Shown piece by piece: positions 11,631 to 22,736 of a stretch of DNA of 64,000 nucleotides (position 1 is the first letter of the stretch; each line of letters begins with the position of its first letter). Position numbers and translations under genes: made by a program. The notes beneath the pieces were generated by a model that was given only the letters and a program-made list of their open reading frames with translations, did not search any database and had not been told where the DNA came from. This DNA is from Ophthalmolycus amberensis (Eukaryota > Chordata > Actinopteri > Perciformes > Zoarcidae). The stretch is from assembly GCA_024529925.1 (NCBI GenBank), contig JAFEUB010000913.1:1-64000 (forward strand). The letters run 5' to 3'.

Positions 11631-14600
11631 TTACCGTTTGCAGCTGCTCATCAGCTCTCGGTGAAGCTCCTGGTGACTCTTTGAAGCTTTGACAGGATTC
11701 ACCAGCTTCTTGGGTTTGATGAGGTCGTCCTCCTCGTCTCCCTCTAGATAGTCGGGCTGGGGGACGTAGCTGGACACCGGGGACGGTTTCCTGTGGACAA
11801 CCTCAGACCGGTGCTGCTGCAGGTCTGCATACGCTGAGGCTGAGGACACAATCACGAGGACGCTCAGATTAAAACTTGAATCAGCTCTGCAGAGGATGAA
11901 CCCTTTAGATTGCACTGACTCTATGATCTTCCCTCTAGCGCCCCCTCAGGACATCTGTAGTAATACAGTCTAGTAAAACAGGGACTTCCTCTCATGATTT
12001 TTGTCAGAATGAAGCTTGCGTGTTTGTGAACACCATGTTTTCGGGATTTTGTCTGAACTACAGTGTTCATGTCTCCGCCTGTCCGTCGTCCCCGTTTGTC
12101 TGCCAGAAGAAAGGACAGATTAACAGGCATCTGATCCGAGTCCTCAGATATTCTGGGAGACAGAGATCAGATGTCATACAGTTCACCTCACACAATGACC
12201 TCTTTCTCAAGCGCAACCAGAGACCGACGTCCGCTGCTGCTTCATATTTCACAAAAATAAAAATGAGCTCTGGGTGCAGCACCCGGCCACAAGTATGTGG
12301 ACAGCTATCTGGAACACCCCCGAGCTCTTCTGGTTTCAGACTTTCCTCCAGATGTTGAAGCTGCTGCAGAGATTTGTTCAGACTCCAGAGCATCAGCGAG
12401 GGCCGACCTTAAGTACATTTTTACCATGATGACGTGTTGCAGTGGATAAAAACTAATGTTGTTTCACCAAATCTGCAACATGCAACCTGTGGCTTTGCAA
12501 CTTGATATAATTTCCTCCCACAAAAGAAACATCATTATTTTGACCAAAGAATTTCGCACACTGACAGTTATTCATAAACCGGGGAGGCTGAAAACATTTC
12601 TCAGCTTTGTGTTTGAGCTGCACGACTGCGCTGCTGTTGCTCCTCCACGTTTCCACATTTACAATATGACTGAGTGAATCCAGCAGAGCGGAGATTTGAG
12701 AAAAGTCTCTGATTGGATGATTCTTGCAGCTTAATGCCGTCGTAGTTGTCTTCTCTCCTGCAGTTGATCTGGACTCAGTCTGCGACTTTTCACTTGATTT
12801 AATCTCAGAGTTTCCGAGAGGAGATGATTCAACAGGAGGGTTAAATCATGAGGACCGATGCAGGAAGTGTGGACGGACTTTGAGATATGCAGTGGTTTCA
12901 TATTGATCTGAGACAGGACGTGCAAACTAAACCCACTCTGTAGTTTATCGACGTTTCTATGAGTGCCTGTTATCTGGTTACAACTGTAAGCTGTGATAAC
13001 TCTGTGAGAGGAAGACTGTCTGACTCCACCTCAGCCAGGAGGAAACGTGATCATGTTACACAGTAACATCAGAACATAATGTCTTTTCTCTTCTTCATCC
13101 TGAGAATTAAATCACACTGAAGTTATTAAATCAGATCAAACCTGCTGCTGCAAATCCCTCAAAGCATCTTAAAACTTGCGACAAATGGCTTCGGTGAAAC
13201 TCATCCTGCAGCATCAGATTTTACAAGCTGTGTACCAAATCTGCACTCACACTCCAGAGTGTGAACTGGTTCTTTACATTTCTAGATTTGATTCTACATT
13301 CTGGTTTGTCTCTGTGAATGACCGGAACAATAACACTGATTATAATAATAGACAAAAAATGTAAAAATAATTACACATTTATTTGAAGTTAAATTTGAAT
13401 TAAATTTCTAGTTTTCAAACTGAAAAAAACTGGTGATGTTTTGTTTTTGTTTTTTTAAATTGTACAGACTTTATGATTTGTCAATAAACATTAATCACAC
13501 AAACTGTTGATAACTGTTTGAACACTGTTTGAACACAGCAGGTTGAAGTCTGCTTTCCTCTTACATAAACACTCGGGTCACATCGTGACATGTTGCAAAA
13601 GACAAACTAGTTTGAACTGTACAGCTATTGATCCGCTCCTAGAAAATCAATCCTGCTTTTACCATTGAGCAAACATCAAAACGCTCTGACCAAACCAGAG
13701 AGCACCTCAGAACATTGGACCACAACAGAATCAAACCCCCAGAGAATATTAGACCAAACCAGGATTTAAAAAAACAGAGAATATTGTGCAAAAGCAAAAC
13801 TAAAACACAAGAGAATATTGAACCAAGCCACACGTAAAACTTTGTAGAATATTGAACCAGACCAGGACTAAAAAATCAGAGAATGTTGAACCAAAGCAGG
13901 ACTAAAACACCAGAGAATATTGGGACAAACCAGAAATAAAGCACAAGAGAATACTGTAATAAACCAGAACTAAAACACCAGACACTATTGGACCAAACCA
14001 GGACTAAAACTCCAAGTCTTCAAGAACCCACATTCCTTTAATTCTGATTATTAGGTGTTTTATTACATAACAATCCCAGCAAAGTAAGTTGATCTGAACT
14101 CCTACTCAAATGAAATGTATCTGCCAACAGTGATTTCATCTTCATCCTACGCTCCCCACTTCCACACCAACCTCACACTGTTTTAATATTGTGTGAGCGC
14201 CACGCTGCTCTCCAACACATGACTCAAGCGTTGAATTATTCATGAGATGTAAATTATAATATAACTTTAAGGTTGGCATACACTGCACACCCCTACAAAA
14301 AAGCCTCATTGTCAAGTCCTAAAATAATAAAATCACGTTATTAAATGCATTTTTTTATGAAATAATAATAGTTTCTGAGGTACATGAATTATTGACTTCT
14401 TAAACCCGCAAATAACCTCCATCTTAACGAGTAATTTATTCCTAAAATATGTAGTTACATTATTTAAATTTCAGGTCCAAAATGACAGTAAAACAATTTT
14501 TGTATAAGTTTTATTCTACTCATTACACACATTTCCACACATTCAGCAAATACACTGAATAAATTCAATACAAAGCGCTGACATGCAAACAAATCTATCA

Positions 14601-17600
14601 AAATAACACAAATTATAAACAGCTGATAAAAAAGTTAAACAGTAAAAGTTGAAATGACGAGAGAATAAAACAAAATATCTAAAAGAAATTGTTAACACAA
14701 CAACGACACACAAAATAATGCTGCACACACCCAGCAGAAAATAACAACAATAGTTATCTACAATTTAAATCAGTAAGAAAATGCTTCAGGAGGATCCAGT
14801 CAGTGCTCCTCTGCTTCTTACCAGACTTCACCATACCCTCCCTGGCTGTGGTGGACCATTCGGGGCTAATGCTTGTCCTCTGATCCATCTGATCCAGATC
14901 CAGATCCTGGTGATCCTCATGTGTTTCAGTCTGTGTGAACCTTCATGCTCCCTGTAGAGGAGCAGCAGCCCTCCACTCCTCCCGACTGAGTCATGCCGAG
15001 TGTAAAACAGCGGTCACTTGATCCTCCCAGTGTTTTTCTCCTCCTCCTCCTCCTCCTCCTCCTCCTCGTGAAGATTTCTGACAACCTGCTCTCAGACTTT
15101 TCCCACGCTGCTGTCAGGTTTTGGTTTCAAATGAAAACTGTCAACAAGTGAAAGTCTGAAGATGGTGGAGGTGAAAATTCACAGTGTTCAAAAACAACAG
15201 GGTTCATCCTCTGGGGAGAATGAATGTGCTCAGCGTATTATAAGTCCTCCAAATTAAAAGACAAAGTACATTGTTTGTGCATGACTGTTGAAACACTGGT
15301 TTAAGGTTTGAAACCACTGTGAACTTTGTGACGCTGAAAATGACTTTTTAATGGAGCTAGGCTAGCAGAGACGGCATCTCTACATCACTTCTCCTCAGTC
15401 CAAATATGGTCACTTCCTGTTCACCGGTTGCAGACGTAGTCATCGTGATGTCACTCATTGGTTTGTGGACTGCCGTCTTGAAGCCTCTATGTTCGGCGAT
15501 TTTGTCATCACCATGTTGTTTTTTTGGCAGCCAATGAACAGAAGTTACCATATTTGGAATGCGGAGGAGTGACGTAGTGACACCGTACACGGCTCCGGTC
15601 AAAGGTAGCCCCGCCCTGAAGCATACTCTGCTTTATGGTCATCCTCTCATGGACTTCTATACAATCTGACTTCTTTTTGCAACCGGAGGAGTCGCCCCCT
15701 ACTGGTCGGTAGAGAGAATGCAAAGTTTTAAGACAACCAATCACAGGTCGGTTCACCCGACGGTAACCTGAGAGGGACAAACTTACCTCTGCCGTTTGGG
15801 TGCTTTCCATTTTTCACACACTGCTGCGTCGGTGGAGGCTCGTGGTCGATGTTGTACGCCTTCTGGAAAACCACAGAAGAAGAAAAAAGAGAGAATAAGG
15901 AGGGAGGACACATGACGCTGAAGCTCTGACGATGGATTCATCAGTTTGTGACGGACGAAGAGAAACCTGAGAATAATTCAGAAGTTATTGTTCTTCTGGT
16001 AGCTATATTACCCACAATGCAACTGGACCAACAGTGGGTTGGGAAGTGTGCAGTGATGTATGTTTTTCTCTCAGTGTACCTGATTCTGTACTTCTAGTTA
16101 TCTAGTATTCAGAGTATTTACAGTTTTTGAGTATTTGGTGTTGCACATCTTTCTTGAGTCGAGCTCAGCCTCCTTCTTTCACCTCCTTCTCCCCCGTCTC
16201 CTCACCTCCTTCCCTCCTCTCTCCACCCTCTCTCTGATCCTCCCCCAGCTCTCTCTCCTTACCCCCTCTCTACCTCCCCTTCCCCTCTCTCCTCCTTCTC
16301 CTCCCCCTCCCGTCTCTCTCTTCTTTCACCTTCTCCCCCTCTCTCTTCCTCCCCCTCCTCTTTCTCCTCTCTCCCCCTCCTCTGTCTTCATCTCTCTTCT
16401 CTCTCCTCCTATCCCTCTTTCCTCTCTGTCCCCCTCTCTCCTACACCCCCACCTCTCTCTCTTCTCCCACATCCTCTCTCTCTCTTTCACCCCTTCCTCT
16501 TTCTCCTCCTCACCCCCCCCCCCCCCCCCCCCCCAAGTGTTTCTCGGCCGCCTGTCTCCTTTCAGACTCCAGGTCAGTTGGACGGCGTCCTCTCTGACTG
16601 AATGGACTTTGTGTTAGTTGCTAGGAGACTTCATCAGGCTTCAACATGGTGACAAGGCCCTCACTGTCTCCCCCCCCCCCCTCCCCCGCCGCCCTCTCAC
16701 CCCCTCAAGGAGGAGGAGGGGGTCTCTGGAGGTCCCATGGATGTTGTTTACTGCAGGATGAAGATTTAATGAATGATCCTTTTCTCCTAAACTGGTCCCA
16801 GTCCGTCCATGGAGAAATCCTCTTCTTCTTCATCCTCTTCTGATGATGAGGATGTTGATGATGATGAGGATGATGAGGATGATGATGCAGGTGTCATCAT
16901 GACGCCCGCTTCAGGTCAGTTTTATAAACGTGTGGTGCAGCATTAACAGACTAAACGTCACACGGTGGTTGAAACTACTGATCTAAATAAGAATAAACTC
17001 CACAGCTGACGTGAGATCAGCTGACGTGAGATCAGCTGACGTGAGATCAGCTGACGTGAGATCAGCTGACGTGAGATCAGCTGACGTGAGATCAGCTGAC
17101 GGGGGATTTGAACCTGTGACCCTCAGGTCTCTGATCCTCTGTGGTTCTGCAGGTTGAATCAGGAGCAGAACTGACCTGAGGACAGTCTGACCCCTGCTGG
17201 ACGTACAGAAACATTACAACTCCGACTGTGAAGGGAAATCAGTGGCCTGAGGGGCAAAGATATTATAGTTTAATCTTAAACTACAGATAAAGATAAAAAT
17301 AAAAAACAAGATTATCTTTAGTCTCAGTTTGCTTTAAACGCAGAGAATTCTTTGATCCGTTCACAGGAAAAAGAAACGGCTCTAAAGTCTAATTTAAATT
17401 GAACCTGAATAGAAAAATCGAGGCAAAACACTTCTTCTTAAAGCTGAAGTTAAATCTGAAGACACTTTAAATAATGACGCATCACACAGGACTTTATTAT
17501 GAAGGTCAGAGGTCACACGTCCGTCCAATCACAGCTCAGCAAACAGAGTTAATCTCAGCCGACAAGTCAGCGTTTCTTCTTCTGTGGTTTCTTTTTCAAA

Positions 17601-20600
17601 TACATATTAGTATTTAAAAAGTAATCAACTGCTAAAGAAGCATTATTTAAAGGTGAAGTTCTTAAAATGAGCTCCACCTTTTAATCAGCTGCAGCATGAA
17701 GGAGATGAATACATTAATGCATCAATAATCTAAATTAAATATTATAATATCTGAATCTGCATAGAGATTACTTTTAGTTTGAGTATATTTGAACGCTTAC
17801 TCTTACTGAGGCAATATTTTTGAATGCAGGACTTTTACTTTAAAAACAGAGTATTTCTACACATTTAGTACAGTTTACTTCTGAGTACTTCTTCTTCTGC
17901 TGTTAAAAAGTCAGCTTTAACCGACTCCAGAAGCTTCTTCTTCTTGTTCTTTCAGTATTTTTAGCTGCAGGGATTTTCTGTGATCCTAATCTGGATTTAA
18001 GCCACTGAAGACATATAAATATATAGACATATAAACACAACTGTATTTATTTAAACATGTTTTTTCTGTGTTTCTGGACAGGAAGCTGTGTATATAGGGC
18101 ATCAGGCTGATCCTGGATCTGTCACCTCTTCTTCTTCTTCTTGTTAATGAGCAGTGTTACGTAACGGCAGCTGAAAATAGTCCCGTTGTTGTTTACTCTG
18201 TCAGAGCTCATTCACTCACACATGAGTTCACGAACTGACCAGGAACCTGCTGACGGGATCCGAGCTCTGATTGGTCGAGGCCGGTCAGCGCCCTGTTTGT
18301 TGTGGGGCTGATGTTGTTGTGTTAATATTACAACCATGACAGAGATCTACTCCAATATTATAATTTGCTGGGTGTTGAATCACCTCCTGCTGTTTTTTTA
18401 GTTCTGTAAAAAAACTGCAGTAAAATAGATTTATTAAATAATATAATATCCAAAATTTGTCTCTGTCAATCTCACAACGGCTCTTGATCTCATCCAGATA
18501 AATACAGAATACTCATTTATGTCTGTACTTGTTTTTTAACTGTAAAATATTTATATTTTCAGCTAATATTTTCATAAATACACAAACTTTCAGAAATAAA
18601 AACAACAATATATACAGTATATATATATATATATATAGTTTATATATGTAGATTAATTTGCTTAGTTTACATTATTTATGTGTTTTTCTCAGTCACACTT
18701 TGGTGATACTGAAAGTGTAAAGGAAGTAATCATTATAACAGTGGTATGTGGGTTTTATATCACTGCTATGAACCAATCACATTACTTGTTTTTCCCCTTT
18801 AATAAACAACAATATATTCATCACTCTACATGTAAACAGACTGTATTTTTGTTTTACTTCTTGAGTGACAAAATGAGAAGTCAGACTTATAGCTGAATAA
18901 AAAGACGATGAATCTATGAGGGCAGTTTAAAGTTTAAAATCTGCTCAACAAGAACACAAACGAATGCAGAGAAAGTCAATAAAAATGCACCAAATGAACA
19001 ACGGACCGTTTAAAGGTAATCTTATGAAACAAGACTATATCTTTATTAATTATCCAACTGAAAACTCAGCTCAGTGTTTCCAACTCTTTCTCAGTGAAAG
19101 AAGCTAGCAGCACTAGCTACGAGAAGTTTTTTTAATATTGCTTTTTCACCAATTTGTTTTCTTTTGTAAAGATTTAACATTTGGACATTAACATAATTTT
19201 ACATTACATTACAGTCATTTTTGTAAAATTATGTAAATTTTTTCATGAGTACTTTAAGTAATTAATAAAGTCAGTTTCTCTGGAATGAAACGGCTGCATA
19301 ATGAGTCTGGATGTGAGTCTGCAGCTTCTCGTCTCTCCACCTGCTGCTGCTGACGGGAAACTCCACTAAAAATAGACCCGTGAGCGGGACGTCATGACCC
19401 CCCCCCCCCCCATACCCGGCACCCTGCTGTCAGCTGTCACTGGTCACTGTGGCAACAAACACACCCAAACATGCTCACTTCAACAGGTGTGTTGCCCCCC
19501 CCCCCCATAGCTCAAATAGTTCGAGGAATCCACAAAGAGGAGCGAGGTCAAGTTCAAGTACTTCTGTTCAAGGTACTTATGCTGTTTATGCCTCTACTTC
19601 ACTACAGCTTCAGGTACTTTACAAATCACAACATTTAGAAAACCTTAAATGTTTTTAAGAGTTTATCAAATCTGATGTTTTGTTATAAATTAAACTCCCA
19701 AACAATATACGTATAAGAAATAATAATCTAAAGAGAACATACAGTAGTATAATAGTTCCAGGGGACACTTTCATACTTAAAATACTTTCACTATATTTTC
19801 CTGATTACACTTGAATTTTTCTTGTAAGATTTTTTTTTTTTCCTAACATGGTACTTTAACGGTAAAGAATCTGAATACTTCCTGGTTTCATTGGTATGAA
19901 AACACTGAACACAGTTATTCAGGATACGTTTCAGCCACTCAGCAGCTCATAATACCTGTAATACCATCCCATAATAACAGCTCAGTGCCTGGTCTTCACT
20001 GACCTGCATTGGTTTCACTTCTCACTGTGATGTCACGGTGTACTCCAGGACTTGGCGTCATCACAGATGGGCGTGGTTACAAGTGTCTGACCACACCCAC
20101 CAGTGGTGCTGCCGGAAACACTGAAGATGCTGCTGAACTTTGAAGGTGGAAAGTAACATAAATATGAATACAAATAAATTAATAAAGCTGCATGTGTGTC
20201 TGTAGTAAAACTGTCTCCTTTAAAAGTTTGCAGAATAATCTATCAGTAGCTCCAATGGATGTACAGACAACTATCACTGCAACGTATCATACAACAGTTC
20301 GCATGATATCCTGCAAAAACGTTACTCTTCATTTTTTGTGCGTTTTCCTACAAAACTCCAGCAACACGCGTCCATTTCCGCTCGTTACATCCATACAGTG
20401 AAGATACATTCCGTCTCCAAAAGGAAACACCTCAGTTAGGTTTAGACAGCAAACTTATTTAGTTACATTTAAGAAAAGATCGTGAAATGCTTTGTTTTGT
20501 TTAGGCAAGAAAACTACTTGATTCAGTTTCGGAAAAAGCCGTGGTTCGGGTTAAAATAACCACGGAAGCAGGCGGCAACCTCCGGTTCTGCAGAGTGAAT

Positions 20601-22736
20601 CCAATCATGTCTTAAAAGCTGCATTCTCTCTAATGTCCACCAGGGGGCGACTCCTCTGGTTGTATAGAAGTCTATGAGAAAATGACTCTACTTCTCTCTT
20701 GATTTATTACCTCAGTAAACATTGTAAACATGAGTTTATGGTCTCAATCTCTAGTTTCAAGTCTTCTTCAATACAGCATGATGTTCATTTAGTACATTAT
20801 GGTCCATTTAGAGTCACACAGACCATAAAGCAGGGGATGCTTTAGGGCGGGGCTACTGTGATTGACAGGTCCCTACCAGAGACGTATACGGCGTCTCTAC
20901 GTCACTCCTCCTCAGTCCAGATAAAGTAACTTCCGTTCATTAGTAGTGAAAAAAAAAACATGACAACGGCCATAATCCAATATGGCGAAAGCAAAATGGC
21001 CAAACTCGTGGCATCGAGACAATGACTGCGTCCAATTCTCATAAACAGTCTGTGGTTACATCCCAGAATATCTTTAATCAGATGGTCACGGTGTCATGTT
21101 CTCAATGTGGATTTAAATATAGCTCTGCAGCATGCAAGTGGCTCATGGAGAGATGTCGTGTGGGATCACACTTTATGAGTTTGTAAGAAATCTTCTCTGA
21201 CCTCGTCTGCACATCAAATGATACCACACTGGGTCCAGAGTCATAGCTTGAGAAACTCTATCATAAGTCATAACTGTAATGTAAAGGCTTGTCTATCTAT
21301 GCTGTAAAAATAACAATAAAAATAATTTTCGTTTCATTTAAAAATCTTTCAAAAAGTCATAATACTGACTGAAATTCTAGTACCTCACTATTTTGACTTA
21401 GAGAGTGATGAACTTTCTGTATCTTGACTTAAAATCGTAATTCATTCATTTTCATCATTCCTCACATTTTATCCTTTTTATCCTCCAGCAGTCTGGAGAG
21501 AGAACATAACTCAACTGTTAGAATAAATCATTTATCAAATAATAACAACAAGATTCACATTTAGCATTTGTTACCATCTCAACAACTATCGGACGGATTG
21601 TGATTAATGTGGTTCATCAGTCATGGTCCCCTGAGGATGAACTGTAATAACTTGTATGATCCGCTGACTTTTCATCAGGTCAACACTTCATTGTGTCTGA
21701 GACTCTGATTTCTGACCAAATACCTGCAGAACTAACAGCATTCACATCAGCCTCAGCCGTACTTTGTGTTTGTGATAATTAGCCAATGCTAATATGCTAA
21801 CATGTTAAACCGAGACATGTACACTGTAAACATTATACCTGCTGAACAGGTTAGCATGCTGATGTTAGCATGCTGATGTTAGCATGCTGGTGTTAGCGTT
21901 TCCCCTCAGTCTGCAGTTGCTTTTAAATAGTTTGATTGACTTTTCCTGTATGTTTTGTATCTTCTGTTTATTCTAGACTGCTCTCAATGAACTATCAAGA
22001 TTAAATAAGTAAAGAATGAATACATTTAACTGGTTTATGTTTATTCTGATCATCAAAATGAAAAAAAGATTTACTTTCATTATTAGTCTGGTGATTATTT
22101 CTTTGATTGTTTAAAACGCCACTAAAAAGTGAAGAATGTCCATCACTTCTGTTTGAGACTCAGTTTACTGGAACCAGTGAATCTTTGTCACTTTAGCTTC
22201 AATGATTAATCGATCATCAACACAATAAATGAATCAGCTGGTCGTTTTCAGCTCCAATTAAACCTAAAGTCCAGATTCATCAGGTCAGCGTGTGTTTCCG
22301 TTTCTCAACAAACTGGAAAACTCACTATGCAGAATAATATATATTACATAATTGTATGATAATTATTGATGCATTAATGTGTTCATCACTTTAACGTTGC
22401 AGCTAAAAGTGGAGCTCATTTTAATTACTTTATATATTGCTGGATAGTTTAATCTAAAGTAATTAGCACTAGGTCGTTATATTTTGCAATAATAATCTGC
22501 AAAGTAACAAAAACTGTCAGATAAATTAAGGACAATATTTCCCTCAGAGATGTCGTGGAGTAAAAGTATAAAGTAGCATAACATGGAAATATTAAAGTAA
22601 AGCAAACTTGAGTACTTGAGTAAATGTACTTGGTTACATTCCACCACTGATAACCAGGCTGTAGATTAAGTAAACAATCGACTGTAACACTATATTTAGA
22701 CCAGTGACTGACCTTCTTTCCATACGCAGCTCCCAT
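7299..22736 (-). CDS. fam107: FAM107 family protein (actin-associated, DUF1151)
   Basis: Five coding exons on the minus strand: 22713-22736 (tentative first), 15787-15862, 11635-11833, 9166-9328, 7299-7415; about 192 residues. The family signature is clear: KLVNPVKASKSHQELHREL, then KPELQRVLESRKRDQLIKQR, a charged coiled-coil segment, and APEFVKVKENLRR near the C-terminus (ending EEKEV). Human FAM107A and FAM107B share this layout at about 131-144 residues, so the first two exons here give an N-terminal extension (MGAAYGKK, KAYNIDHEPPPTQQCVK). Family members bind F-actin and microtubules and are stress or glucocorticoid responsive; that role is from family knowledge. The C-terminus (LRRTSFHSKEEKEV) is closer to FAM107A, but I leave the paralogue open. 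Intron 4 is almost wholly a minisatellite. The short first exon is supported only by its phase and the AAG|GTCAGT donor; the last three exons are near certain. Confidence 0.85.
7423..9128. repeat. 26/27-bp minisatellite filling fam107 intron 4
   Basis: About 64 units of AGACAAAACGTTAAAGACAA plus a variable spacer: ACACA (26-bp unit), CACAGAG or CGCGGAG (27 bp). The three spacer types are interspersed irregularly. The array starts about 38 bp after the intron 4 donor (9165) and runs to within a few bases of the acceptor (CAG at 7416-7418), occupying nearly the whole 1.75-kb intron. On the transcribed strand the units are pyrimidine-rich. Confidence 0.97.
10548..10960 (+). mobile_element. unnamed interspersed repeat, copy A
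   Basis: First of five related copies in the window (others near 15385, 20571, 24223, 52655). Shared landmarks are AAAGCATCCCCTGCTTTATG, ATGGACCATAATGTAC, GAGACCATAAACTCATG, TAATAAATCAAGAGAGAAGT, TAGACTTCTATACAA and GTCGCCCCCTGCTGGTC. No coding capacity. It behaves as a non-autonomous fish element; class undetermined. It lies in fam107 intron 3. Confidence 0.8.
11595..11630. repeat. (CA)n microsatellite at a splice donor
   Basis: (AC)n ending five bases from the fam107 intron 3 donor (11634). On the transcribed strand the intron therefore begins GTAACAGTGTGTGTG, a UG-rich context that CELF/TDP-43 type proteins can bind (family knowledge, not shown here). Confidence 0.95.
11834..15786 (-). 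other. fam107 intron 2
   Basis: Non-coding. It holds a degenerate 30-35-bp repeat at about 13620-14030 (ACCAGAGAATATTG and GACCAAACCAGGA phrases), a (CTC)n run at 15036-15066, and interspersed repeat copy B at 15385-15725. Otherwise AT-rich with nothing recognised. Confidence 0.6.
15385..15725 (+). mobile_element. unnamed interspersed repeat, copy B (rearranged)
   Basis: Carries the GTTTGTGGACTGCCGTCTTG, CTTCTATACAATCTGACTTC and GAGTCGCCCCCTACTGGTCG landmarks of the family, but the central part is missing and the left end (CTTCTCCTCAGTCCAAATATG) is partly duplicated in inverted form (CCATATTTGG). A nested or internally deleted copy in fam107 intron 2. Confidence 0.7.
16140..16534. repeat. 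long homopyrimidine tract
   Basis: Nearly 400 bases of C and T with very few purines, ending in an uninterrupted run of more than 20 C. A second C run lies at about 16668-16690. It is in fam107 intron 1; the transcribed strand is polypurine. Long open frames over it are artefacts of composition. Confidence 0.95.
16813..16914 (+). other. possible small acidic exon
   Basis: ATGGAGAAATCC opens a plus frame reading MEKSSSSSSSSDDEDVDDDE, then more Asp/Glu and AGVIMTPAS, followed by a GT (TTCAG|GTCAGT). It is antisense within fam107 intron 1. It may be a first coding exon of an acidic Ser-rich protein, or simply a (GAT)n/(TTC)n microsatellite. No partner exon was found, so it stays a candidate. 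Confidence 0.2.
17004..17105. repeat. 15-bp tandem repeat with TGACGTGAG
   Basis: Six tandem copies of CTGACGTGAGATCAG and a decayed seventh (CTGACGGGGGAT). Each unit contains TGACGTGA, which resembles a CRE/UPRE half-site, so the array is six evenly spaced bZIP-like motifs in intron 1 of fam107. Confidence 0.95.
20571..21058 (-). mobile_element. unnamed interspersed repeat, copy C
   Basis: Full-length-looking copy in inverse orientation to copies A and D: it opens GGCAACCTCCGGTTCTG, passes CCACCAGGGGGCGACTCC, CATTATGGTCCATTTAGAG, CGGCGTCTCTACGTCACTCC and ends CAGTCTGTGGTTAC. About 490 bp with no reading frame. Confidence 0.85.
21585..21900 (+). mobile_element. GTTAGC-tailed fish interspersed repeat
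   Basis: Includes GATTAATGTGGTTCATCAGT, CCCCTGAGGATGAACTGTAA, GACCAAATACCTGCAGAACT and a tail of GTTAGCATGCTGAT units. A truncated second copy lies at 34556-34672 in mkrn2os intron 2. This is a common spiny-rayed fish repeat from general knowledge; class not assigned. Confidence 0.7.

Larger units (their letters stand above)
15863..22712 (-). other. fam107 intron 1
   Basis: Non-coding span between the tentative first exon and the second. It contains the homopyrimidine tract, the 15-bp TGACGTGAG repeat, C-homopolymer runs at about 19396-19412 and 19494-19506, a (TA)n tract near 18610-18640, interspersed repeat copy C and a GTTAGC-rich fish repeat (21585-21900). Nothing else recognised. Confidence 0.55.

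Noticed and set aside
16135..16617. 160-codon Ser/Pro/Leu frame
   Set aside because: Product of the homopyrimidine tract; no protein-like features.
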